This document shows, one piece after another, positions 1 to 10,277 of a stretch of DNA of 64,000 nucleotides (positions are counted from its first letter, which is position 1; every line of letters starts with the position of its first letter). The position numbers were made by a program, and so were the translations under genes. This stretch comes from Streptomyces rimosus (GTDB lineage Bacteria > Actinomycetota > Actinomycetes > Streptomycetales > Streptomycetaceae), in the NCBI RefSeq assembly GCF_008704655.1, contig NZ_CP023688.1:7818501-7882500 (forward strand). Reading direction: 5' to 3'. The notes beneath the pieces are model-generated. The model saw nothing but the letters and a program-made list of their open reading frames with translations, did not search any database and had not been told where the DNA came from.

Positions 1-2
1 TG

Positions 3-1670
3 CAGCTGGCGGTGCCGCCGCGGCGGGCGAAGGTGGAGGGGAAGGATTCCGGGGCGCCGTTGCCGCCGAACGCGATGCCCGACGTGGGGAGTTGGGGAAG
101 ATATGCGGCGGGTCCCGGCTTCCTGGAGGCGTTGGGGCGGGGGGAGTCGCCGCGGGCCGTGTGGACGGCGTTGCCGGGGCCGCAGTGGCCGCAGGAGCTG
201 GCGCGGGCGATGGCCGCTGTGATGGCGTCCGGGCGCGGGGCGCTGGCCGTCCTGCCGGACGGGCGCGCCGCCGCGCGGGTGGACGCTGCGCTGGAGGAGC
301 TGGTCGGGGCCGGGCGGCATGTGGTGCTGAGCGCGGACGCCGGGCCCGAGGAGCGGTACCGGCGGTGGCTGGCGGTCAGCCGCGGCGCGGTGCGGGCGGT
401 GATCGGGACGCGGGCGGCGATGTTCGCGCCGGTGCGGGACCTGGGGCTGGCGGTCATCTGGGACGACGGGGACGGCAGTCACAGTGATCAGCGCGCGCCG
501 CACCCTCATGCCCGTGAAGTGCTGCTGCAGCGGGCCGTGACCGAGCGGGCCGGATTCCTGCTGGGCGGCCTGAGCTGCACGGTCGAGGCGGCGCAGCTGG
601 TGGAGACGGGCTGGGCGCGTCCGCTGACGGCCGACCGTGAGCAGGTGCGCGCCGCGGCGCCGCTGGTCCGTACGGTCGGTGACGCCGACGAGGCCCGGGA
701 CGCGGCGGCGCGGGCCGCGCGGCTGCCGACGCTGGCGTGGCAGGTGGTGCGCGAGGGACTCAAGCACGGGCCGGTGCTGGTTCAGGTGCCGCGACGGGGT
801 TACGTACCGCGCCTGGCGTGTGAGCGCTGCCGGGAGCCGGCGCGGTGCCGGGCGTGCGCGGGTCCGCTGGAGGCGCGCGACGCGGGCGAGCTGCGGTGCG
901 GCTGGTGCGGGCGCGAGGAGGGCGACTGGCACTGCGGGGAGTGCGGGGGCACGCGGCTGCGGGCCCGGATCGTGGGCGCGCGGCGGACGGCGGAGGAGCT
1001 GGGGCGGGCGTTTCCGGCCGTGCCGGTGCGGACGTCGGGGCGCGATCATGTGCTGGACACGGTGCCCGGCGTGCCGTCCCTGGTGGTGAGTACGCCGGGC
1101 GCGGAGCCGGTCGCCGAGGGCGGGTACGCCGCCGCGCTGCTGCTGGACGGCTGGGCGCTGCTCAGCCGCCCCGACCTGCGGGCCGGGGAGGAGGCGCTGC
1201 GGCGCTGGCTCCAGGCCGCGGCGCTGGTACGGGGCCACGCCGAGGGCGGCACGGTCGCGGTCATCGCGGAGGCGACGCTGCGCCCCGTACAGGCGCTGGT
1301 GCGGTGGGACCCCGCCGGGCACGCGGTCCGCGAGCTGGCGGAACGCGCCGAGCTGGGCTTTCCGCCGGTGTCCCGGATGGCGTCGGTGACCGGCCGCCCC
1401 GAGGACGTGGCCGAAATGCTGGCCGCGGCCGCGCTCCCGGAGGGCGCCGAGGTGCTGGGACCCGTACCCGTACCGGCGCCCGACGCGGGACGCCCGCGCC
1501 GGCCGGGGGACCCGCCGCCCGGGGAGGAATGGGACCGGGCGCTGGTACGAGTACGCCCCGGCCAGGGTGCCGCGCTGGCGGCGGCGCTCAAGACGGCGCA
1601 GGCTGCGCGGCTGGTCAAGCGGGAGGGGGAGGCGGTTTGGGTGCGGGTGGATCCGCCGGACCTTGGGTGA
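3..1670 (+). CDS. priA: Primosomal protein N' (PriA-like), 5' end outside the window
   Basis: The C-terminal 550 or so residues of a PriA-type replication restart protein; the reading frame is open back to the window edge, so the start is missing. A zinc-binding block around residues 268-318 contains eight cysteines in CxxC-type pairs (CERC, CRAC, CGWC, CGEC), as in PriA. The helicase part is degenerate: the Walker A position has no GKT/GKS and the Walker B/DEAH position reads DDGD. Loss of helicase motifs is usual in actinobacterial PriA, which probably acts as a DNA-structure-binding primosome scaffold and not as a motor. Its position upstream of fmt is the usual actinobacterial order. Confident in family, less so in biochemical role. 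Confidence 0.9.
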   Translation, partial: QLAVPPRRAKVEGKDSGAPLPPNAMPDVGSWGRYAAGPGFLEALGRGESPRAVWTALPGPQWPQELARAMAAVMASGRGALAVLPDGRAAARVDAALEELVGAGRHVVLSADAGPEERYRRWLAVSRGAVRAVIGTRAAMFAPVRDLGLAVIWDDGDGSHSDQRAPHPHAREVLLQRAVTERAGFLLGGLSCTVEAAQLVETGWARPLTADREQVRAAAPLVRTVGDADEARDAAARAARLPTLAWQVVREGLKHGPVLVQVPRRGYVPRLACERCREPARCRACAGPLEARDAGELRCGWCGREEGDWHCGECGGTRLRARIVGARRTAEELGRAFPAVPVRTSGRDHVLDTVPGVPSLVVSTPGAEPVAEGGYAAALLLDGWALLSRPDLRAGEEALRRWLQAAALVRGHAEGGTVAVIAEATLRPVQALVRWDPAGHAVRELAERAELGFPPVSRMASVTGRPEDVAEMLAAAALPEGAEVLGPVPVPAPDAGRPRRPGDPPPGEEWDRALVRVRPGQGAALAAALKTAQAARLVKREGEAVWVRVDPPDLG

Positions 1671-1732
1671 GGGGCTGGGGGGTTCGGAGGAGGGGCCGGG
1701 AAGCTTGGGGGAGCGGAGGGGAGAGTGCGGGA

Positions 1733-1831
1733 GCCTGGGTCCGGGTCAGAGGAGTTCGGCTGGGACCCGGGGAGTCTGGGGGAGCCCGGCAATCCTGGGC
1801 CCGGGTCCGAGGAGCTCGGCTGGGGCCCGGG
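1733..1831. repeat. 60-bp-period G/C-rich direct repeat after priA
   Basis: About 39 bp at 1733-1771 recurs at 1793-1831 with only a few mismatches, an exact 60-bp period. The rest of 1671-1946 is purine-rich, GC-biased sequence with no convincing gene. Confidence 0.7.
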
Positions 1832-1946
1832 GCTCTAGTGGCGGCTCGGGCCCCGGGTAAAGCCTGCCGGGCTGCAAGGCAAAGGCGAAAGCGCAGATGA
1901 GGAAAAGCCGCCCCGGGGGAGGAGCCGGGGCGGGGTGTGGGGGTGG

Positions 1947-3667
<1,721 letters not shown>

Positions 3668-3782
3668 GGGCTCGGCTCCAGGGCCCCAGGGCTCGGTCCC
3701 AGGAACCCAGGAACCCAGGAACCCAGGGCCCCAGGGCTCGGCCTCAGGGCTCCCGGGCTCGGCCCCGGAACGCGGGGCTCGG
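3668..3782. repeat. Repeated GGGCTCGG and CCCAGGAA units between fmt and rsmB
   Basis: GGGCTCGG occurs at 3668, 3689, 3734, 3755 and 3775 (spacings 21, 45, 21, 20), with three tandem AACCCAGG units near 3711-3728. The block starts directly at the fmt stop codon and resembles, on the other strand, the repeat after priA. No gene fits here (3668-3919). Confidence 0.7.
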
Positions 3783-3919
3783 ACCCGGGCACCCAGGTCA
3801 CGTCCCCAGGCCCCGAGGCCGTCGCGGCCGGTCACAGGCCCAGCACCCCCACCCCCTCCTCTCCGCCACGTAGGCTTGGGCCCGAACTTCTTCCCGTACA
3901 GCAGCGGAGCACATTTCCC

Positions 3920-5350
3920 GTGAGTGGCCAGTCGCGTCGTCCCAGCAAGCCCTATCGCCGCCCCCGTAAGGACCCGGTTCGGATACTCGCCTTCGAGGCG
4001 CTGCGGGCCGTCGACGAGCGGGACGCGTACGCGAACCTGGTGCTCCCGCCGATGCTGCGCAAGGCACGGGAGACCGGGGACTTCGACGGGCGGGACGCGG
4101 CGCTGGCCACCGAGCTGGTGTACGGCACGCTGCGGTGGCAGGGCACGTACGACGCGATCATCGCGCGGTGCGTGGACCGGCCGCTGCGCGAGGTGGACCC
4201 GCCGGTGCTGGACGTGCTCTCGCTCGGCGCTCACCAGCTGCTCGGCACGCGCATCCCGACACACGCCGCGGTGAGCGCCAGCGTCGAGCTGGCCCGCGTG
4301 GTGCTGGGCGACGGGCGCGCGAAGTTCGTCAACGCCGTGCTGCGGAAGATCGCCGCGGATGACCTGAACGGGTGGCTGGAGCGGGTCGCGCCGGAGTACG
4401 ACGACGACCCCGAGGAGCATCTCGGGATCGTGCACGCGCACCCCCGGTGGGTCGTCTCGGCGCTCTGGGACTCCCTCGGCGGCGGGCGCGCGGGCCTGGA
4501 GGACCTGCTGGCGGCCGACAACGAGCGGCCCGAGGTCACGCTCGTGGCCCGGCCCGGGCGGTCCACCCCCGAGGAACTGATCGAGGCCGTGGGGGAGGAG
4601 AGCGCCCTGCCCGGCCGCTGGTCCCCGTACGCGGTACGGCTCGCCGAGGGCGGCGAGCCCGGCGCCCTGGACGCCGTACGGGAGGGCCGGGCCGGTGTCC
4701 AGGACGAGGGCAGCCAGCTCGTCGCGGTGGCCCTGGCCAACGCTCCCCTCGAAGGCGCCGACCGCACCTGGCTCGACGGCTGCGCCGGCCCGGGCGGCAA
4801 GGCCGCACTGCTGGGCGCGCTCGCCGCGCAGCGCGGCGCCCGGCTGCTCGCCTCCGAGAAGCAGCCGCACCGTGCCCGCCTGGTGGCGCGTTCGCTGGCG
4901 GGCAACCCCGGCCCGTACGAGGTCATCGCGGCCGACGGCACCCGCCCGCCGTGGCGCCCCGGCTCCTTCGACCGCGTCCTGATGGACGTCCCGTGCACCG
5001 GCCTCGGCGCCCTCCGGCGGCGCCCGGAGGCCCGCTGGCGCCGCCGCCCGGAGGACCTGGAAGGCTTCGCCCCCCTCCAGCGCGAACTCCTGCGCCAGGC
5101 CCTGCTCTCGGTCCGCGTCGGCGGCGTGGTCGGCTACGCGACCTGCTCACCGCACCTGGCCGAGACGCGCGCCGTGGTGGAGGACGTCCTCAAGGCACGG
5201 GGCGGCGCGGACGTGACCGCGGAGTGGATCGACGCCCGCCCGCTGCTGCCCGGCGTACCCGCTCTGGGCGACGGCCCGGACGTACAGCTGTGGCCGCATC
5301 TGCACGGTACGGACGCGATGTACTTGGCGCTGTTGCGGCGGACGGCGTAG
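3920..5350 (+). CDS. rsmB: 16S rRNA (cytosine-5) methyltransferase, RsmB family
   Basis: SAM-dependent m5C methyltransferase expected to modify C967 (E. coli numbering) of 16S rRNA. The 476-residue protein has an N-terminal NusB-like RNA-binding domain (about residues 20-170) and a C-terminal Rossmann methyltransferase domain. The SAM-binding segment is GCAGPGGKAALLGALA (about residues 291-306). Both family cysteines are present: Cys359 in MDVPCTGLG and Cys409 in YATCSPH. The GTG start at 3920 precedes a basic N-terminus (SRRPSKPYRRPRKDPVR). Order fmt-rsmB-rpe is conserved in actinobacteria. Confidence 0.95.
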   Translation: MSGQSRRPSKPYRRPRKDPVRILAFEALRAVDERDAYANLVLPPMLRKARETGDFDGRDAALATELVYGTLRWQGTYDAIIARCVDRPLREVDPPVLDVLSLGAHQLLGTRIPTHAAVSASVELARVVLGDGRAKFVNAVLRKIAADDLNGWLERVAPEYDDDPEEHLGIVHAHPRWVVSALWDSLGGGRAGLEDLLAADNERPEVTLVARPGRSTPEELIEAVGEESALPGRWSPYAVRLAEGGEPGALDAVREGRAGVQDEGSQLVAVALANAPLEGADRTWLDGCAGPGGKAALLGALAAQRGARLLASEKQPHRARLVARSLAGNPGPYEVIAADGTRPPWRPGSFDRVLMDVPCTGLGALRRRPEARWRRRPEDLEGFAPLQRELLRQALLSVRVGGVVGYATCSPHLAETRAVVEDVLKARGGADVTAEWIDARPLLPGVPALGDGPDVQLWPHLHGTDAMYLALLRRTA

Positions 5351-5437
5351 GGCGTCGAGGCGGCGGGGGCCGGGCCACGGCCGTATGCCCCACCCACCCC
5401 CTTAGTCCCCCCGTCGGCAAGGGGACATACTGGAGGC

Positions 5438-6121
5438 ATGGCCTTGATCAACCCCAGCATCCTGTCCGCAGACTTCGCCCGGCTCGCCGAGGAGGCGAAG
5501 GCCGTCGAGGGCGCCGACTGGCTGCATGTCGATGTGATGGACAACCACTTCGTGCCGAATCTGACGCTGGGTGCTCCGGTCGTCGAGGCGCTGAGCAAGG
5601 CGACGGACACCCCGCTCGATCTGCATCTGATGATCGAGGACCCGGACCGGTGGGCGCCGCAGTACATCGAGGCGGGTGCCGGGTCGGTGACCTTTCACGC
5701 GGAGGCGGCGGCCGCGCCCGTACGGCTGGCGCGGGAGATCCGGGCCAAGGGGGCGCGGGCCTCGATGGCGCTCAAGCCGGCCACGCCGGTCGAGCCGTAC
5801 GAGGATCTGCTGCCCGAGCTGGACATGCTGCTGATCATGACCGTGGAGCCGGGCTTCGGCGGGCAGGCGTTCCTGGACATCATGCTGCCGAAGATCCGCC
5901 GGACCCGGGAGCTGATCTCCAAGCACGGCCTGCAGATGTGGCTCCAGGTGGACGGCGGGGTCTCGGCGTCCACGATCGAGCGGTGTGCGGAGGCCGGCGC
6001 GGACGTCTTCGTGGCGGGTTCGGCGGTGTACGGGGCGGACGACCCGGCCAAGGCGGTGCGCGAGCTGCGCGCGCAGGCCGAGGCCGCGACGGCCGGGGCC
6101 GGCTGGGCCTGCGCGCACTGA
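5438..6121 (+). CDS. rpe: Ribulose-phosphate 3-epimerase
   Basis: Interconverts ribulose 5-phosphate and xylulose 5-phosphate in the pentose phosphate pathway. A 227-residue TIM barrel starting [16 protein letters not shown], with the metal-binding His and catalytic Asp in [14 protein letters not shown] (about residues 29-42), HLMI, the phosphate-binding [10 protein letters not shown] (about residues 138-147) and the second catalytic Asp in LQVDGGVS. The start is an ATG shortly after rsmB (87 nt gap), so they may be cotranscribed. Confidence 0.97.
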   Translation: MALINPSILSADFARLAEEAKAVEGADWLHVDVMDNHFVPNLTLGAPVVEALSKATDTPLDLHLMIEDPDRWAPQYIEAGAGSVTFHAEAAAAPVRLAREIRAKGARASMALKPATPVEPYEDLLPELDMLLIMTVEPGFGGQAFLDIMLPKIRRTRELISKHGLQMWLQVDGGVSASTIERCAEAGADVFVAGSAVYGADDPAKAVRELRAQAEAATAGAGWACAH

Positions 6122-6339
6122 CGTAGCGCCTTCGACGCAGGGGTGCCCGCGGACCGGCCGCGGGCACCGGCGCCGCACGTGGTGTGACCGGCCCCGCGCA
6201 CGGGCCCGCACGCCGGTGTTTCTTGGTGTCACCGCCACCGAGCGTTCACGATGACCAGGGCGGTGATGGTCCCCGACCACCTCGGGTTTCTGCAAGGATG
6301 AGCAAAGACTCGATCAGGTGCGCACAAGGGGAGAATCTC

Positions 6340-7356
6340 GTGGTTGCCAGCCGCCCGCAGTCCGCAATGGGCCCCGCCGAGCTGGTGCAGGCCGCGGCCA
6401 TGGCCCGCCGCTTCTACCTAGAGGGCAAGTCCAAGATCCAGATCGCCGAGGAGTTCGGCGTCAGCCGCTTCAAGGTCGCCCGGGTGCTGGAGACGGCGCT
6501 GGAGCGCGACCTCGTACGGATCGAGATCCGCGTCCCGGCGGAGCTGGACGCCGAACGGTCCGACGCGCTGCGGGCCCGCTACGGCCTGCGGCACGCGGTC
6601 GTGGTGGAGTCGCCCGCCGACGCGGCCGACGACGCCCCGGACCCGGAGAACCTCGGCGAGGTCGCGGCCGACCTGCTGGGGGAACTGGTGACGGAGGGGG
6701 ACGTGCTCGGGCTCGCCTGGGGCCGGTCCACCATCCACATGGCGGCCGCGCTGCACCGCCTCCCGCCGTGCACGGTCGTGCAGCTGACCGGCGTGTACGA
6801 CGCCGGGACCGCGGACCGCGGGTCGGTCGAGGCGGTCCGCCGCGCCGCCGACGTCTCGGGCGGCGAGGCGCACCCCATCTACGCGCCGATGCTGCTGCCC
6901 GATCCGGCGACCGCCGCCGCCCTGCGCGGCCAGACCGGCATCGCCCGCGCGTTCGAGTACTTCGACAAGGTCACCGTCGCCTGTGTCTCCATCGGCTCCT
7001 GGGCGCCGGGCATCTCCACCGTCTACGACATGCTCACGGAGCAGGAGCGGGAGCACTACGCCTCGCTGGGCGCCGCCGCCGAGATGTCCGCGCACCTCTT
7101 CGACGCCGAGGGGCGCCGGATCGGGCGGGACCTGGGCGAGCGGTGCATCACCGTCGAGGCGGACCGGCTGCGCCGTATCCCCGAGGTCGTGGCGATCGCG
7201 GGCGGCCGACGCAAGGCGGCGGCGATCGGCGCGGTGCTGCGGTCCGGGCTGGTGACGAGCCTGGTGACGGACACGGCCGCCGCCGATCATCTGCTGCTGG
7301 AGACGGGCCCCGGCCCGCGTCCGGCGCTGGAGCGGGCGGACCCGGACGGCTCGTGA
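6340..7356 (+). CDS. SorC/DeoR-type sugar-binding transcriptional regulator
   Basis: A 338-residue regulator with an N-terminal HTH (SKIQIAEEFGVSRFKVARVL, about residues 31-50) and a C-terminal SorC-type sugar-phosphate-binding domain (GLAWGRSTIHMAAAL, VQLTGVYDAG, GGRRKAAAI). I chose the GTG at 6340 since AAGGGGAG ends 6 nt upstream; an ATG at 6298 has no usable spacing. The effector is probably a phosphorylated sugar; its position beside rpe makes a pentose phosphate plausible, but that is inference. No sugar transport or catabolic operon adjoins it. Confidence 0.9.
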   Translation: MVASRPQSAMGPAELVQAAAMARRFYLEGKSKIQIAEEFGVSRFKVARVLETALERDLVRIEIRVPAELDAERSDALRARYGLRHAVVVESPADAADDAPDPENLGEVAADLLGELVTEGDVLGLAWGRSTIHMAAALHRLPPCTVVQLTGVYDAGTADRGSVEAVRRAADVSGGEAHPIYAPMLLPDPATAAALRGQTGIARAFEYFDKVTVACVSIGSWAPGISTVYDMLTEQEREHYASLGAAAEMSAHLFDAEGRRIGRDLGERCITVEADRLRRIPEVVAIAGGRRKAAAIGAVLRSGLVTSLVTDTAAADHLLLETGPGPRPALERADPDGS

Positions 7357-7456
7357 GCCCTGCGGGAGGCCACTGGCTGATCTTGCAGGGACGCGAGACG
7401 TGATCTTGTGCGGACGCGGGCGCGCACCCCGTGCCGCCCTGTGACAGCATCGGCGC

Positions 7457-7903
7457 ATGGTGATCCGTTCCGCTCCCCGTGCTGCCGTCGGCGTGCTCGC
7501 CGCGCTGCTGGCCTGCGTTCTGCTGTTGGTGTCCGGCTGTTCCGGAGGCGGTGGCGGGCAGGGGAGCGCGAAGCCCACGCACGGGGCGCCCTCGGGGAGC
7601 GCCACCGCGCCGGAGTGGGCGCGCGGCATGGCGACCGTACCGGCCGGCCGGCTGCCCGCGCAGGCCCGTGAGACGCTGCGGCTGATCGACGCGAAGGGCC
7701 CGTTCCCGTATCCGAAGGACGGCACGGTCTTCGGCAACAACGAGCGGCTGCTGCCCCGGCAGAAGCGGGGCTACTACCACGAATACACGGTTCCCACCCC
7801 GGGCTCGAAGGACCGTGGCGCGCGCCGGATCGTGACCGGCGACAGCCACGAGACGTACTACACCGATGACCACTACCGGACTTTCAAGGCGGTGCTCCGA
7901 TGA
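7457..7903 (+). CDS. Secreted guanyl-specific ribonuclease (RNase Sa/N1 family), probable lipoprotein
   Basis: 148 residues. The N-terminus has a hydrophobic segment ending in a lipobox-like LLVSGC (Cys about residue 28), followed by a Gly/Ser/Thr linker, then the microbial ribonuclease domain (about residues 50-148). Catalytic residues of the RNase Sa family are visible: Glu in YYHEYTVPTPG, Arg in GARRIVTG and His in TDDHYRTF. It should cleave RNA after G outside the cell or at the membrane surface. Its last four bases overlap the start of a barstar-like gene, matching the known toxin-inhibitor pairing. Confidence 0.92.
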   Translation: MVIRSAPRAAVGVLAALLACVLLLVSGCSGGGGGQGSAKPTHGAPSGSATAPEWARGMATVPAGRLPAQARETLRLIDAKGPFPYPKDGTVFGNNERLLPRQKRGYYHEYTVPTPGSKDRGARRIVTGDSHETYYTDDHYRTFKAVLR

Positions 7904-8349
7904 CGGCTCCCGTGCCCCGGCCGCTCGCGGCGGTGCTCGACGGCGGTACGCCCCCCGGGGTGGTGCCCTGGCCGCATGACCGGCCCGCGCAGGAAGCGCT
8001 GGACGCGGCGCGCGCGGCCGGGTGGAGCGGTGCGCTGCTCGACCTCGAAGGCGTCACGGACAAGGCGGAGTTCATGGACCGCTGCGCGCGGGCGTTGCGG
8101 CTGCCCGACTGGTTCGGCCGTAACTGGGACGCGCTGGCGGACTGCCTGACCGACCTGTCGTGGTGTCCGGCGGACCGCGGCCGGGTGCTGGTGGTGTGCG
8201 GCTGGCAGGGGTACGCGGCTGCCGCACCAGATGACTGGAGTGTCGCCGAGGAGGTCATCGCGGACGCGGTGGCTTTCTGGCGTGACACGGACACCGGGCT
8301 GGCCGTCGTGATGGCGCGCGGTCGGAAGCCGGGGGCTTCGGCGGAGTGA
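7900..8349 (+). CDS. Barstar-family ribonuclease inhibitor
   Basis: A 149-residue cytoplasmic protein whose ATG overlaps the end of the RNase gene by four bases (ATGA), so the two are translationally coupled. The barstar core is clear: DLEGVTDKAEFMDRCARALRL, then FGRNWDALADCLTDLSW (about residues 72-88), the segment that plugs the active site in barstar. It should bind unexported RNase and protect cell RNA. The N-terminal 40 residues are longer than in barstar itself. Confidence 0.93.
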   Translation: MTAPVPRPLAAVLDGGTPPGVVPWPHDRPAQEALDAARAAGWSGALLDLEGVTDKAEFMDRCARALRLPDWFGRNWDALADCLTDLSWCPADRGRVLVVCGWQGYAAAAPDDWSVAEEVIADAVAFWRDTDTGLAVVMARGRKPGASAE

Positions 8350-8777
8350 CGAACGGGGGGATGCGGGGGTACGGCGTGGCTCGTACGCGCCTGGTGGCGT
8401 GCGTCGCGGCGCTGCTGGCCGTCGCCGCAGGGCTCGGCGTGCGGGCCGGGGCGGCCCGCACGGGACTGGGACCCGAGGTCGCCAAGTACGCGGGGGACGC
8501 GCTCTACACCGTGCTCGTGCAGACGCTGGTGGTGCTGGCCGCGCCGCGCGTCCGGCCGCCGGTCGCGGCCGGTGTGGCCCTGGCCATCAGCTGGGCCGTG
8601 GAGTTCGCGCAGCTCAGCGACGTACCGGCGGAGCTGTCCCGGCGCAGCGTGGTGGCGCGCCTGGTACTCGGCTCGACCTTCAACGCGCCGGATCTGTTCT
8701 GGTACGCGGTGGGCGCCGGGTGCGCCTGGGCGGTGCACGGGTGGCTGCGGGGGCGGAGCCGTACGGCCGTGGGGTGA
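8346..8777 (+). CDS. DUF2809 membrane protein
   Basis: About 143 residues with three or four hydrophobic helices and the DUF2809 pattern: GDALYTVLVQTLVVL, WAVEFAQLSDVP, LGSTFNAPDLFWYAVGAG. The function of the family is not established. The frame opens at a GTG overlapping the barstar stop; an internal GTG at 8376 preceded by GGGGG is an alternative start. It is the third overlapping gene of the RNase-barstar unit, but whether it acts with them is unknown. Confidence 0.75.
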   Translation: MTNGGMRGYGVARTRLVACVAALLAVAAGLGVRAGAARTGLGPEVAKYAGDALYTVLVQTLVVLAAPRVRPPVAAGVALAISWAVEFAQLSDVPAELSRRSVVARLVLGSTFNAPDLFWYAVGAGCAWAVHGWLRGRSRTAVG

Positions 8778-8780
8778 ACC

Positions 8781-8839
8781 GGTGCGGACGTACGGCCGCG
8801 GCCCCAACTGGTACGGACGTACAGTCGCGGCCTGAACCT
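8781..8839. repeat. 29-bp imperfect direct repeat
   Basis: GGTGCGGACGTAC at 8781 and GGTACGGACGTAC at 8810 begin two units of about 29 bp; a third partial unit (TACGGACGTCC) follows near 8839. It fills the gap between the DUF2809 gene and the CNNM gene (8778-8936); nothing else is visible there. Confidence 0.6.
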
Positions 8840-8936
8840 ACGGACGTCCGCCCCCCGAGCCCGCCGTCCGCCCCGCCACCCCCCGATGTTTCACCCGCCC
8901 CCCTCCGGGCACCGAGGTGCGGCGGGAGGTGACGCG

Positions 8937-10277
8937 GTGGCCGAGGTGCTGCTCCTACTGGTGGCGTTGGCGCTCACGCTGGCCTGTGCCGTGTTCGTGG
9001 CGGCGGAGTTCTCGCTGACGACGGTCGAGCGCAGCGAGGTGGAGCGCGCGGCGGAGGCGGGGGAGCGGGGCGCCGAGGGGGTGCTGAGCGCGGTGCGCGC
9101 GCTCGCGTTCCAGCTGTCCGGCGCGCAACTGGGCATCACCGTCACCTCGTTGGTCATCGGCATGCTCGCGGAACCGTCGCTGGCGGCGCTGCTGCGCGGC
9201 CCGCTGGCGGCGGCCGGACTGCCGGGCACGGTGGTGCCCGGCGTCGCGTCCGCGCTCGGGGTGGGCGTGTCCACCGTGGTGCTGATGGTCGTCGGCGAAC
9301 TCGTGCCCAAGAACTGGGCGATCTCCCGGCCGCTGGCCGTGGCCCGGCTGGTGGCCGGCCCGCTGCGCGCCTTCAGCGCCGTCTTCGCGCCGTTCATCCG
9401 CCATCTGAACCGGTCCGCCAACCGGATCGTCCGGCGCTTCGGGCTGGAGCCCACCGAGGAACTGGCGTCCTCCCGCAGCCCGGCCGAACTGGTCGCGCTG
9501 GCCCGGTACTCGGCCGAGGAGGGCGCCCTGCCCGCCGACTCGGCGGAACTGTTCGTACGGACCCTGCATTTGGGCGAGCTGACGGCCCAGAGCGTCATGA
9601 CGCCGCGGGTCGACGTGGTCGCCCTGGAGGCGCGGGCCACCGCCGCCGACGCGGCCACCCTCACCCTGGCCACCGGCCTGTCCCGCTTTCCCGTGTACCG
9701 GGGTGGCCTGGACGAGGTGATCGGCACCGTCCACATCCGTGACGTGCTCGCCCTCGACCCCGCGGTGCGGACCGCCACCACGGTCGCTCAGCTGGCCACC
9801 GACCCCGTACGGGTGCCGGAGTCGCTGCCCGTCGACCGGCTGCTGGACCGGCTGCGCACCGTCCGGACGATGGCGGTGGTGATCGACGAGTACGGCGGTA
9901 CGGCCGGGATCGTCACCCTGGAGGACATCGTCGAGGAGATGGTCGGCGACGTACGGGACGAGTACGACCCGGTGGAGGGTCCTGACCTGCTGCGGACCGG
10001 GGCGCGGTCCTGGGAGGCGGACGGCACCCTGCGCCTGGACGGGCTGGCCGGGATCGGCCTGGAGGCGCCCGACGGGCCGTACGAGACGCTGGCCGGACTG
10101 CTCGCGACCCGGCTGGGGCGGATTCCGGAGCCCGGCGACGAGGTGTGCGCCGGGGGCTGGCGGCTGACGGTGCTGGACGTGCGCAGGCACCGGGCCGAGC
10201 GGGTACGGCTGACCGCGCCCGCCGGTGCGTCCTCGCCGGTGGCCCGGGCCGACGACGGCGGGAGGGAGCGGGCATGA
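8937..10277 (+). CDS. CNNM/CBS/CorC_HlyC membrane protein (first pair, gene A)
   Basis: 446 residues: a CNNM transmembrane domain (about 1-190) with FVAAEFSLTTVERSEVERAA, FQLSGAQLGITVTSLVIGML and VGELVPKNWAISRPL; two CBS domains (about 205-325, with SVMTPRVDVVAL and VVIDEYGGTAGIVTLEDIVE); and a C-terminal CorC_HlyC domain (about 340-430). The family includes Mg2+/Co2+ resistance proteins and transporters; older annotation as hemolysin is misleading. I place the start at the GTG at 8937 because GGGAGGTGA precedes it. It overlaps gene B by ATGA. Confidence 0.92.
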   Translation: MAEVLLLLVALALTLACAVFVAAEFSLTTVERSEVERAAEAGERGAEGVLSAVRALAFQLSGAQLGITVTSLVIGMLAEPSLAALLRGPLAAAGLPGTVVPGVASALGVGVSTVVLMVVGELVPKNWAISRPLAVARLVAGPLRAFSAVFAPFIRHLNRSANRIVRRFGLEPTEELASSRSPAELVALARYSAEEGALPADSAELFVRTLHLGELTAQSVMTPRVDVVALEARATAADAATLTLATGLSRFPVYRGGLDEVIGTVHIRDVLALDPAVRTATTVAQLATDPVRVPESLPVDRLLDRLRTVRTMAVVIDEYGGTAGIVTLEDIVEEMVGDVRDEYDPVEGPDLLRTGARSWEADGTLRLDGLAGIGLEAPDGPYETLAGLLATRLGRIPEPGDEVCAGGWRLTVLDVRRHRAERVRLTAPAGASSPVARADDGGRERA

